A stretch of DNA of 64,000 nt from Panulirus ornatus (taxonomy: Eukaryota > Arthropoda > Malacostraca > Decapoda > Palinuridae). The stretch covers positions 12,870,394 through 12,934,393 of the forward strand of contig NC_092264.1 in the NCBI RefSeq assembly GCF_036320965.1. The letters run 5' to 3'. Both the position numbers and the translations under genes were made by a program. The notes under the pieces were generated by a model. It saw nothing but the letters and a program-made list of their open reading frames with translations. It was not told the DNA's origin and made no database searches. Shown here in pieces: positions 43,981 through 56,279 of the stretch; position 1 is the stretch's first letter, and the number at the start of each line of letters is the position of its first letter.

Positions 43981-45377
43981 GGTAGGGTTGCTACTCTGAG
44001 CTCCCGGGTGCAGTCAGGAGAAGAGCGGGGCTCTGAACACACAAACTGTCTGATCAGTGATTGGTCGGTAAGTTCCAAGCCTCATCTATCAAATGACGTC
44101 ATTCGGGTACATCAACACACCAAATCTACCTTATGTTCTCCTTTTTGGACCGTCTTGCACCCAGAGTCGCATTTCAGCTGTTGTCCGAGCATATTAGAGT
44201 CGACATTCACATGAATAAGCCAACAAGGCCAAGAAAGGCCACCGTGAACGGAAGAAGAACCAAACAGGACATTATAAGGTATGGTTCCTTCTCTGAGCTC
44301 CCGGGTGATGTTTTGAAAAGAGCGGGGCTCTGAACCCACAAGTTATCTGATAAATGAATGATTGGTCGGTCAATGCCAAACCCCACCTATCAGATGACGT
44401 CAGCCGTGTACTTCAACGCAGCAACCATACATTATGTCCTCCTATTTGAACCGCCTTCTGCCAGGCGTTGCATTTCAGCAATTTCAGCAGTTGCCCGAGC
44501 TCCCGGGTGACGTCATGAGAAGAGCGGGGCTCTGAACCCACAAATTATCTGATCAATGATTGGTCGGTAAGTTACAAGCCCTACCTATCAAATGACGTCA
44601 TCCGGGTATATCAACCCACGAAATCTACCTCAGGTTCTCCTTTTTGAACCGTCTTCCGCCCATAGTCGCATTGCAACAGTTGACCGAGCTTATTAAAGAG
44701 TCGACATTCACATGAATGAGCCAAAGAGGCCAAGAAAGGCCACCGTGAGCAGAAGAGAGAAACCAAACAGCACATCATAAGGTAGGGTTGCTTCTCTTAG
44801 CTCCCGGGTGATGTCATGAGAAGGGCGGGGCTCTGAACCCACAAATTTTCTCATCAATGATTGGTCGGTTATTCCCAAACCCCACGAATCACATGACGTC
44901 TTCCGACTACTTCAAAGCAGTAACCCTACCTTATGTTCTCCTATTTGGACCGTTTCCGACCATAGTCGCATTTCAGCAGTTGACCGAGCTCTTTATATTA
45001 AAGAGTCAACATTCACATGAATAAGCAAGCGAGGCAAATAAAGGCGACGTGAGGGGAAGACAAACAAAATAGGAACACATAAGGTAGGGTTGCTACTCTC
45101 AGTTGCCCGAGTGACGTCATGAGAAGGGCGGGATTTTTTTCCTATAAACCATCTGACCAGTGATTGGTCATGTCCAAGCCCAACCCATCAGACGACGTCA
45201 TCCGGCTACTTTAACGCAGGAACTCTACCTTATGTTCTCCTATTTGGACCGTCTTCCACCCAGAGTCGCATTTCAACAGTTGATCGAGCTTATTAAAGAG
45301 TCAACATTCACATGAATGAGCTACCGAGGCCAAGAAAGGCGACGTGAGGAGAAGAGGAACCAAACAGGACATCATAA
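43981..45377 (+). repeat. Basic HOR unit C-D'E-A-B, 1397 bp
   Basis: C 43981, D'E 44278, A 44781, B 45083. E contains CACGAAATC and CTCAGGTTC, the first of three consecutive units with that variant. Confidence 0.94.
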
Positions 45378-46771
45378 GGTAGGGTTGCTACTCTGAGCTC
45401 CCGGGTGCAGTCAGGAGAAGAGCGGGGCTCTGAACACACAAATTGTCTGATCAATGATTGGTCGGTAAGTTCCAAGCCTCACCTATCAAATGACGTCATC
45501 CGGGTACATCAACACACCAAATCTACCTTATGTTCTCCTTTTTGGACCGTCTTGCACCCAGAGTCGCATTTCAGCTGTTGTCCGAGCTTATTAATAGTCG
45601 ACATTCACATGAATAAGCCAACAAGGCCAAGAAAGGCCACCGTGAACGGAAGAAGAACCAAACAGGACATCATAAGGTAAGGTTGCTTCTCTGAGCTCCC
45701 GGGTGATGTTTTGAAAAGAGCGGGGCTCTGAACCCACAATTTATCTGATGAATGAATGATTGGTCGTTCAATGTAAAACCCCACCTATCAGATGACGTCA
45801 GCCGTGCACTTCAACGCAGCAACCATACATTATGTCCTATTTGAACCGCCTTCTGCCAGGAGTTGCATTTCAGCAATTTCAGCAGTTGCCCGAGCTCCCG
45901 GGTGACGTCATGAGAAGAGCGGGGCTCTGAACCCACAAATTATCTGATCAATGATTGGTCGGTAAGTTACAAGCCCTACCTATCAAATGACGTCATCCGG
46001 GTATATCAACCCACGAAATCTTCCTCAGGTTCTCCTTTTTGAACCGTCTTCCGCCCATAGTCGCATTGCAACAGTTGACCGAGATTATTAAAGAGTCGAC
46101 ATTCACATGAATGAGCCAAAGAGGCCAAGAAAGGCCACCGTGAGCAGAAGAGAAACCAAACAGCACATCATAAGGTAGGGTTGCTTCTCTTAGCTCCCGG
46201 GTGATGTCATGAGAAGGGCGGGGCTCTGAACCCACAAATTTTCTCATCAATGATTGGTCGGTTATTCCCAAACCCCACGTATCACATGACGTCTTCCGAC
46301 TACTTCAAAGCAGTAACCCTACCTTATGTTCTCCTATTTGGACCGTCTTCCGACCATAGTCGCATTTCAGCAGTTGACCGAGCTTTTTATATTAAAGAGT
46401 CAACATTCACATGAATAAGCAAGCGAGGCAAATAAAGGCGACGTGAGGGGAAGACAAACAAAATAGGAACACATAAGGTAGGGTTGCTACTCTCAGTTGC
46501 CCGAGTGACGTCATGAGAAAGGCCGGATTTTTTTCCTATAAACCATCTGACCAATGATTGGTCATGTCCAAGCCCAACCCTTCAGACGACGTCATCCGGC
46601 TACTTTAACGCAGGAACTCTACCTTATGTTCTCCTATTTGGACCGTCTTCCACACAGAGTCGCATTTCAACAGTTGATCGAGCTTATTAAAGAGTCAACA
46701 TTCACATGAATGAGCTACCGAGGCCAAGAAAGGCGACGTGAGGAGAAGAGGAACCAAACAGGACATCATAA
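45378..46771 (+). repeat. Basic HOR unit C-D'E-A-B, 1394 bp (duplicate copy 1)
   Basis: C 45378, D'E 45676, A 46174, B 46477. It carries several private variants repeated in the next unit: GTTCAATGTAAAACC, CCGTGCACTTC, TGTCCTATTTG, AATCTTCCTCAGG, GAGATTATTAAAG, CCCTTCAGACG and CACACAGAGTCG. Confidence 0.95.
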
Positions 46772-48168
46772 GGTAGGGTTGCTACTCTGAGCTCCCGGGT
46801 GCAGTCAGGAGAAGAGCGGGGCTCTGAACACACAAATTGTCTGATCAATGATTGGTCGGTAAGTTCCAAGCCTCACCTATCAAATGACGTCATCCGGGTA
46901 CATCAACACACCAAATCTACCTTATGTTCTCCTTTTTGGACCGTCTTGCACCCAGAGTCGCATTTCAGCTGTTGTCCGAGCTTATTAAAGAGTCGACATT
47001 CACATGAATAAGCCAACAAGGCCAAGAAAGGCCACCGTGAACGGAAGAAGAACCAAACAGGACATCATAAGGTAAGGTTGCTTCTCTGAGCTCCCGGGTG
47101 ATGTTTTGAAAAGAGCGGGGCTCTGAACCCACAATTTATCTGATGAATGAATGATTGGTCGTTCAATGTAAAACCCCACCTATCAGATGACGTCAGCCGT
47201 GCACTTCAACGCAGCAACCATACATTATGTCCTATTTGAACCGCCTTCTGCCAGGAGTTGCATTTCAGCAATTTCAGCAGTTGCCCGAGCTCCCGGGTGA
47301 CGTCATGAGAAGAGCGGGGCTCTGAACCCACAAATTATCTGATCAATGATTGGTCGGTAAGTTACAAGCCCTACCTATCAAATGACGTCATCCGGGTATA
47401 TCAACCCACGAAATCTTCCTCAGGTTCTCCTTTTTGAACCGTCTTCCGCCCATAGTCGCATTGCAACAGTTGACCGAGATTATTAAAGAGTCGACATTCA
47501 CATGAATGAGCCAAAGAGGCCAAGAAAGGCCACCGTGAGCAGAAGAGAAACCAAACAGCACATCATAAGGTAGGGTTGCTTCTCTTAGCTCCCGGGTGAT
47601 GTCATGAGAAGGGCGGGGCTCTGAACCCACAAATTTTCTCATCAATGATTGGTCGGTTATTCCCAAACCCCACGTATCACATGACGTCTTCCGACTACTT
47701 CAAAGCAGTAACCCTACCTTATGTTCTCCTATTTGGACCGTCTTCCGACCATAGTCGCATTTCAGCAGTTGACCGAGCTTTTTATATTAAAGAGTCAACA
47801 TTCACATGAATAAGCAAGCGAGGCAAATAAAGGCGACGTGAGGGGAAGACAAACAAAATAGGAACACATAAGGTAGGGTTGCTACTCTCAGTTTGCCCGA
47901 GTGACGTCATGAGAAAGGCCGGATTTTTTTTCCTATAAACCATCTGACCAATGATTGGTCATGTCCAAGCCCAACCCTTCAGACGACGTCATCCGGCTAC
48001 TTTAACGCAGGAACTCTACCTTATGTTCTCCTATTTGGACCGTCTTCCACACAGAGTCGCATTTCAACAGTTGATCGAGCTTATTAAAGAGTCAACATTC
48101 ACATGAATGAGCTACCGAGGCCAAGAAAGGCGACGTGAGGAGAAGAGGAACCAAACAGGACATCATAA
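46772..48168 (+). repeat. Basic HOR unit C-D'E-A-B, 1397 bp (duplicate copy 2)
   Basis: C 46772, D'E 47071, A 47569, B 47872. It is nearly identical to the preceding unit and repeats all its private variants. Differences I noticed are one inserted T in CAGTTTGCCCG (about 47891) and one extra T in the poly-T of B. Confidence 0.95.
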
Positions 48169-50475
48169 GGTAGGGTTGCTACTCTGAGCTCCCGGGTGGA
48201 GTCAGGAGAAGAGCGGGGCTCTGAACACACAAATTGTCTGATCAATGATTGGTCGGTAAGTTCCAAGCCTCACCTATCAAATGACGTCATCCGGGTACAT
48301 CAACACACCAAATCTACCTTATGTTCTCCTTTTTGGACCGTCTTCCACCCAGAGTCGCATTTCAGCTGTTGTCCGAGCTTATGAAAGAGTCGACATTCAC
48401 ATGAATAAGCCAACAAGGCCAAGAAAGGCCACCGTGAACGGAAGAAGAACCAAACAGGACATCATAAGGTAAGGTTGCTTCTCTGAGCTCCCGGGTGATG
48501 TTTTGAAAAGAGCGGGGCTCTGAACCCACAAGTTATCTGATGAATGAATGATTGGTCGGTCAATGCCAAACCCCACCTATCAGATGACGTCAGCCGTGTA
48601 CTTCAACGCAGCAAACATACATTATGTCCTCCTATTTGAACCGCCTTCTGTCAGGAGTTGCATTTCAGCAATTTCAGCAGTTGCCCGAGCTCCCGGGTGA
48701 CGTCATGAGAAGAGCGGGGCTCTGAACCCACAAATTATCTGATCAATAATTGCTCGGTAAGTTACAAGCCCTACCTATCAAATGACGTCATCCGGGTATA
48801 TCAACCCACCAAATCTACCTCATGTTCTCCTTTTTGGACCGTCTTCCGCCCATAGTCGCATTGCAGCAGTTCACCGAGCTTATTAAAGAGTCGACATTCA
48901 CATGAATGAGCCAGCGAGGCCAAGAAAGGCCACCGTGAGCAGAAGAGAAACCAAAAACATATCATAAGGTAGGGTTCCTTCTCTGAGCTACCGGGTGATG
49001 TCATGAGAAGGGCGGGGCTCTGAACCCACAAATTATCACATCAATGATTGATTGGTCGGGTAATCCCAAACCCCACGTATCAGATGACGTCAGCAGACTA
49101 CTTCAAAGCATCAAACCTGCATTATGTTCTCCTATTTGGACCGTCTTCCGACCATAGTCGCATTTCAGCAGTTGACCGAGCTTATCAAAGAGTCTTCTAC
49201 ATTCACACATGAATGAGCTAGCGAGGCAAAGAAAGGCGACGTGAGGGGAAGAGAAACCAAATAGGACATCATAAGGTAGGGTTGCTACTCACAGTTGCCC
49301 GAGTGACGTCATGAGAAGGACGGGATTTTGTACCTATAAACCATCTATCTGACCAATGATTGGTCATGTCCAAGCCCAACCCATCAGACGACGTCATCCG
49401 GTTACTTTAACGGAGGAACTCTACCTTATGTTCTATTTGGACCGTCTTCCGCCCAGAGTCGCATTTCACCAGATGACTGAGTTTATTAAAGAGTCAACAA
49501 CATTCACATGATTGAGCCAGCGAGGCCAAGAAAGGCGACCTGAGGGGAAGAGAAACCAAACAGGATATCATAAGGTTGCGTTGCTACTCTGAGCTCTCGG
49601 GTGACGTCATGAGAAGAGCGGGGCTCTGAACACACAAATTATCTGATCAATGATTGGTCAGTAAGTTCCAAGCCCCATCTATCAAATGACGTCATCCTGG
49701 TACATCAACACACCAAATCTACCTTATGTTCTCCTTTTTGGACCATCTTCCGCCCATAGTCGCATTGCAACAATTGACCGAGCTTATCAAAGAGTCGACA
49801 TTCACATGAAAGAGCCAAAGAGGCCAAGAAAGGCCACCGTGAGCAGAAGAGAAACCAAACAGCACATCATAAGGTAGGGTTGCTTCTCTGCGCTCCCGGG
49901 TGATGTCGTGAGAAGGGCGGGGCTCTGAACCCACAAATTTTCTCATCAATGATTGGTCGGTATATTTCCCAAACCCCAAGTATCAGATGACGTCTTCCGA
50001 CTACTTCAAAGCAGCAACCCTACCTTATGTTCTCCTATTTAGACCGTCTTCCGACCATAGTCGCATTTCAGCAGTTGACCGAGCTTTTTATATTAAAGAG
50101 TCAACATTCACATGAATAAGCAAGCGAGGCAAATAAAGGCGACGTGAGGGGAAGACAAACGAAATAGGAACACAAAAGGTAGGGTTGCTACTCTCAGTTG
50201 CCCGAGTGACGTCATGAGAAGGGCGGGATTTTTTTCCTATAAAGTTTCATCTGATCAATGATTGGTCATGTCCAAGCCCAACCCATCAGACGACGTCATC
50301 CGGCTACTTTAACGCAGGAACTCTACCTTATGTTCTCCTATTTGGACCGTCTTCCACACAGAGTCGCATTTCAACAGTTGATCGAGCTTATTAAAGAGTC
50401 AACATTCACATGAATGAGCTACCGAGGCCAAGAAAGGCGACGTGAGGAGAATAGGAACCAAACAGGACATCATAA
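48169..50475 (+). repeat. Long HOR variant, 2307 bp: C-D'E-F-G-H-A-B
   Basis: C 48169, D'E 48468, F 48968, G 49275, H 49574, A 49873, B 50178. It is the same as the 2606-bp form minus the full D. C has GTGGAGTCAGG instead of GTGCAGTCAGG. Confidence 0.93.
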
Positions 50476-53376
50476 GGTAGGGTTGCTACTCTGAGCTCCC
50501 GGGTGCAGTCAGGAGAAGAGCGGGGCTCTGAACACACAAATTGTCTGATCAATGATTGGTCGGTAAGTTCCAAGCCTCACCTATCAAATGACGTCATCCG
50601 GGTACATCAACACACCAAATCTACCTTATGTTCTCCTTTTTGGACCGTCTTCCACCCAGAGTCGCATTTCAGCTGTTGTCCGAGCTTATTAAAGAGTCGA
50701 CATTCACATGAATAAGCCAACAAAGCCAAGAAAGGCCACCGTGAACGGAAGAAGAACCAAACAGGACATCATAAGGTAAGGTTGCTTCTCTGAGCTCCCG
50801 GGTGATGTTTTGAAAAGAGCGGGGCTCTGAACCCACGTTATCTGATGAATGAATGATTGGTCGGTCAATGCCAAACCCCATCTATCAGATGACGTCAGCC
50901 GTGTACTTCAACGCAGCAACCCAAAGTTATGTTCTCATGTTTGTACCGTCTTCCGGCCAGAGTCTCATTTCAGCTGTTGTCCGAGCTTATTAAAGAGTCG
51001 ACATTCACATGAATAAGCCAACAAGGCCAAGAAAGGCCACCGTGAACGGAAGAAGAACCAAACAGGACATCATAAGGTAAGGTTGCTTCTCTGAGCTCCC
51101 GGGTGATGTTTTGAAAAGAGCGGGGCTCTGAACCCACAAATTATCTGATGAATGAATGATTGGTCGGTCAATGCCAAACCCCACCTATCAGATGACGTCA
51201 GCCGTGTACTTCATCGCAGCAACCATACATTATGTCCTCCTATTTGAACCGCCTTCTGCCAGGAGTTGCATTTCAGCAATTTCAGCAGTTGCCCGAGCTC
51301 CCGGGTGACGTCATGAGAAGAGCGGGGCTCTTAACCCACAGATTATCTGATCAATGATTGGTCGGTAAGTTACAAGTCCTACCTATCAAATGACGTCATC
51401 CGGGTACATCAACACACCAAATCTACCTCATGTTCTCCTTTTTGGACCGTCTTCCGCCCATAGTCGCATTGCAGCAGTTCACCGAGCTTATTAAAGAGTC
51501 GACATTCACATGAATGAGCCAGCGAGGCCAAGAAAGGCGACCTGAGGGGAAGAGAAACCAAACAGGACATCATAGGGTTGCGTTGCTACTCTGAGCTCTC
51601 GCGTGACGTCATGAGAAGAGCGGGGCTCTGAACACACAAATCACCTGATCAATGATTGGTCAGTAAGTTCCAAGCCCCATCTATCAAATGACGTCATCCG
51701 GGTACATGAACACACCAAATCTACCTTATGTTCTCCTTTTTGGACCGTCTTCCGCCCATAGTCGCATTGCAACAGTTGACCGAGCTTATTAAAGAGTCGA
51801 CATTCACATGAATGAGCCAGCGAGGCCAAGAAAGGCCACCGTGACCAGAAGAGAAACCAAACAGCACATCATAAGGAAGGGTTGCTTCTCTGTGCTCCCG
51901 GGTGATGTCATGAGAAGGGCGGGGCTCTGAATCCACAAATTTCTCATCAATGATTGGTCGGTTATTCCCAAACCCCACGTATCAGATGACGTCTTCCGAC
52001 TACTTCAAAGCAGCAACCCTACCTTATGTTCTCCTATTTGGACCGTCTTCCGACCATAGTCGCATTTCAGCAGCTGACCGAGCTTATTATATTAAAGAGT
52101 CAACATTCACATGAATAAACAAGCGAGGCAAATAAAGGCGACGTGAGGGGAAGCCAAACCAAATAGGAACACATAAGGTAGGGTTGCTACTCTCAATTGC
52201 CCGAGTGACGTCATGAGAAGGGCGGGAATTTTTTCCTATAAACCATCTATCTATCTGACCAATGATTGGTCATGTCCAAGCCCAACCCATCAGACGACGT
52301 CATCTGGCTACTTTAACGCAGGAACTCTACCTTATGTTCTCCTATTTGGACAAGCTTAAGTCCAGAGTCGCATTTCAACAGTTGATCGAGCTTATTAAAG
52401 AGTCAACATTCACATGAATGAGCTAGCGAGGCCAAGAAAGGCGACGTGAGGGGAAGAGGAACCAAACAGGACATCATAAGATAGGGTTGCTACTCTGAGC
52501 TCCCGGGTGCAGTCAGGAGAAGAGCGGGGCTCTGAACACACAAATTGTCTGATCAATGATTGGTCGGTAAGTTCCAAGCCCCATCTATCAAATAACGTCA
52601 TCCGGGTACATCAACACACCAAATCTACCTTACGTTCTCCTTTTTGGACCGTCTTCCGCCCATACTCGCATTGCAACAGTTGACCGAGCTTATTAAAGAG
52701 TCGACATTCACATGAATGAGCCAAAGAGGCCAATAAAGGCCACCGTGACCAGAAGAGAAACCAAACAGCACATCATAAGGTAGGGTTGCTTCTCTGAGCT
52801 CCCGGGTGATGTCATGAGAAGGGCGGGGCTCTGAACCCACAAATTTTCTCATCAATGATTGGTCGGTTATTCCCAAACCCCACGTATCAGATGACGTCTT
52901 CCGACTACTTCAAAGCAGTAACCCTACCTTATGTTCTCCTATTTGGACCGTCTTCCGACCATAGTCGCATTTCAGCAGTTGACCGAGCTTTTTATATTAA
53001 AGAGTCAACATTCACATGAATAAGCAAGCGAGGCAAATAAAGGCGACGTGAGGGGAAGACAAACAAAATAGGAACACGTAAGGTAGGGTTGCTACTCTCA
53101 GTTGCCCGAGTGACGTCATGAGAAGGGCGGGATTTTTTTCCTATAAACCATCTGACCAATGATTGGTCATGTCCAAGCCCAACCCATCAGACGACGTCAT
53201 CCGGCTACTTTAACGCAGGAACTCTACCTTATGTTCTCCTATTTGGACAAGCTTCCATCCAGAGTCGCATTTCAACAGTTGATCGAGCTTATTAAAGAGT
53301 CAACATTCACATGAATAAGCTACCGAGGCCAAGAAAGGCGACGTGAGGGGAAGAGGAACCAAACAGGACATCATAA
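50476..53376 (+). repeat. Super-repeat copy 1, 2901 bp: C-D-D'E-H-A-B-C''-A-B
   Basis: C 50476, D 50775, D'E 51076, H 51575, A 51875, B 52177, C'' 52480, A 52779, B 53082. E has a G-type tail before H. The first B holds GGACAAGCTTAAGTCC (52348-52363); the second holds ACAAGCTTCCATCC. It is the first of three tandem copies. Confidence 0.94.
52480..52778 (+). repeat. Monomer type C'' (gamma family), exemplar
   Basis: Length is 299 bp. The head is C-type (GTGCAGTCAGGAG, ACAAATTGTCTG). The middle and tail are H/E-like (GCCCCATCTATC, CCATACTCGC, GTTGACCGAGC, GGCCAATAAAGG). The second CRE reads TAACGTCA. It occurs only where a C''-A-B block is inserted (16387, 52480, 55383, 58286). Confidence 0.88.
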
Positions 53377-56279
53377 GGTAGGGTTGCTACTCTGAGCTCC
53401 CGGGTGCAGTCAGGAGAAGAGCGGGGCTGTGAACACACAAATTGTCTGATCAATGATTGGTCGGTAAGTTCCAAGCCTCATCTATCAAATGACGTCATCC
53501 GGGTACATCAACACACCAAATCTACCTTATGTTCTCCTTTTTGGACCGTCTTCCACCCAGAGTCGCATTTCAGCTCTTGTCCGAGCTTATTAAAGAGTCG
53601 ACATTCACACGAATAAGCCAACAAGGCCAAGAAAGGCCACCGTGAACGGAAGAAGAAGCAAACAGGATATCATAAGGTAAGGTTGCTTCTCTGAGCTCCC
53701 GGGTGATGTTTTGAAAAGAGCGGGGCTCTAAACCCACAAGTTATCTGATGAATGAATGATTGGTCGGTCAGTGCCAAACCCCACCTATCAGATGACGTCA
53801 GCCGTGTAATTCAACGCAGCAACCCAAACTTATGTTCTCCTGTTTACACCGTCTTCCGGCCAGAGTCTCATTTCAGCTGTTGTCCGAGCTTATTAAAGAG
53901 TCGACATTCACATGAATGAGCCAACAAGGCCAAGAAAGGCCACCGTGAACGGAAGAAGAACCAAACAGGACATCATAAGGTAAGGTTGCTTCTCTGAGCT
54001 CCAGGGTGATGTTTTGAAAAGAGCGGGGCTCTGAACCCACAAGTTATCTGATGAATGAATGATTGGTCGGTCAATGCCAAACCCCACCTATCAGATGACG
54101 TCAGCCGTGTACTTCATCGCAGCAACCATACATTATGTCCTCCTATTTGAACCGCCTTCTGCCAGGAGTTGCATTTCAGCAATTTCAGCAGTTGCCCGAG
54201 CTCCCGGGCGACGTCATGAGAAGAGCGGGGCTCTGAACCCACAAATTATCTGATCAATGATTGGTCGGTAAGTTACAAGTCCTACCTATCAAATGACGTC
54301 ATCCGGGTACATCAACACACCAAATCTACCTCATGTTCTCCTTTTTGGACCGTCTTCCGCCCATAGTCGCATTGCAGCAGTTCACCGAGCTTATTAAAGA
54401 GTCGACATTCACATGAATGAGCCAGCGAGGCCAAGAAAGGCGACCTGAGGGGAAGAGAAACCAAACAGGACATCATAGGGTTGCGTTGCTACTCTGAGCT
54501 CTCGGGTGACGTCATGAGAGGAGCGGGGCTCTGAACACACAAATCACCTGATCAATGATTGGTCAGTAAGTTCCAAGCCCCATCTATCAAATGACGTCAT
54601 CCGGGTACATCAACACACCAAATCTACCTTATGTTCTCCTTTTTGGACCGTCTTCCGCCCATAGTCGCATTGCAACAGTTGACCGAGCTTATTAAAGAGT
54701 CGACATTCACATGAATGAGCCAGCGAGGCCAATAAAGGCCACCGTGACCAGAAGAGAAACCAAACAGCACATCATAAGGTATGGTTGCTTCTCTCAGCTC
54801 CCGGGTGATGTCATGAGAAGGGCGGGGCTCTGAACCCACAAATTTTCTCATCAATGATTGGTCGGTTATTCCCAAACCCCACGTATCAGATGACGTCTTC
54901 CGACTACTTCAAAGCAGCAACCCTACATTATGTTCTCCTATTTGGACCGTCTTCCGACCATAGTCGCATTTCAGCAGCTGACCGAGCTTATTATATTAAA
55001 GAGTCAACATTCACATGAATAAGCAAGCGAGGCAAATAAAGGCGACGTGAGGGGAAGCCAAACCAAATAGAACACATAAGGTAGGGTTGCTACTCTCAGT
55101 TGCCCGAGTGACGTCATGAGAAGGGCGGGAATTTTTTCCTATAAACCATCTATCTATCTGACCAATGATTGGTCATGTCCAAGCCCAACCCATCAGACGA
55201 CGTCATCCGGCTACTTTAACGCAGGAACTCTACCTTATGTTCTCCTATTTGGACATGTTTAAGTCCAGAGTCGCATTTCAAAAGTTGATCGAGCTTATTA
55301 AAGAGTCAACATTCACATGAATGAGCTACCGAGGCGAAGAAAGGCGACGTGAGGGGAAGAGGAACCAAACAGGACATCATAATATAGGGTTGCTACTCTG
55401 AGCTCCCGGGTGCAGTCAGGAGAAGAGCGGGGCTCTGAACACACAAATTGTCTGATCAATGATTGGTCGGTAAGTTCCAAGCCCCATCTATCAAATAACG
55501 TCATCCGGGTACATCAACACACCAAATCTACCTTATGTTCTCCTTTTTGGACCGTCTTCCGCCCATACTCGCATTGCAACAGTTGACCGAGCTTATTAAA
55601 GAGTCGACATTCACATGAATGAGCCAAAGAGGCCAATAAAGGCCACCGTGACCAGAAGAGAAACCAAACAGCACATCATAAGGTAGGGTTGCTTCTCTGA
55701 GCTCCCGGGTGATGTCATGAGAAGGGCGGGGCTCTGAACCCACAAATTTTCTCATCAATGATTGGTCGGTTATTCCCAAACCCCACGTATCAGATGACGT
55801 CTTCCGACTACTTCAAAGCAGTAACCCTACCTTATGTTCTACTATTTGGACCGTCTTCCGACCATAGTCGCATTTCAGCAGTTGACCGAGCTTTTTATAT
55901 TAAAGAGTCAACATTCACATGAATAAGCAAGCGAGGCAAATAAAGGCGACGTGAGGGGAAGACAAACAAAATAGGAACACGTAAGGTAGGGTTGCTACTC
56001 TCAGTTGCCCGAGTGACGTCATGAGAAGGGCGGGATTTTTTTCCTATAAACCATCTGACCAATGATTGGTCATGTCCAAGCCCAACCCATCAGACGACGT
56101 CATCCGGCTACTTTAACGCAGGAACTCTACCTTATGTTCTCCTATTTGGACAAGCTTCCACCCAGAGTCGCATTTCAACAGTTGATCGAGCTTATTAAAG
56201 AGTCAACATTCACATGAATGAGCTACCGAGGCCAAGAAAGGCGACGTGAGGGGAAGAGGAACCAAACAGGACATCATAA
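53377..56279 (+). repeat. Super-repeat copy 2, 2903 bp
   Basis: C 53377, D 53676, D'E 53979, H 54478, A 54778, B 55080, C'' 55383, A 55682, B 55985. The order is the same as copy 1, and they share TTCATCGCAG, CAAGTCCTACC, AATCACCTGATC, GCAGCTGACCG and CACGTAAGG. The first B has GGACATGTTTAAGTCC, a modified form of the copy 1 variant. Confidence 0.95.
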
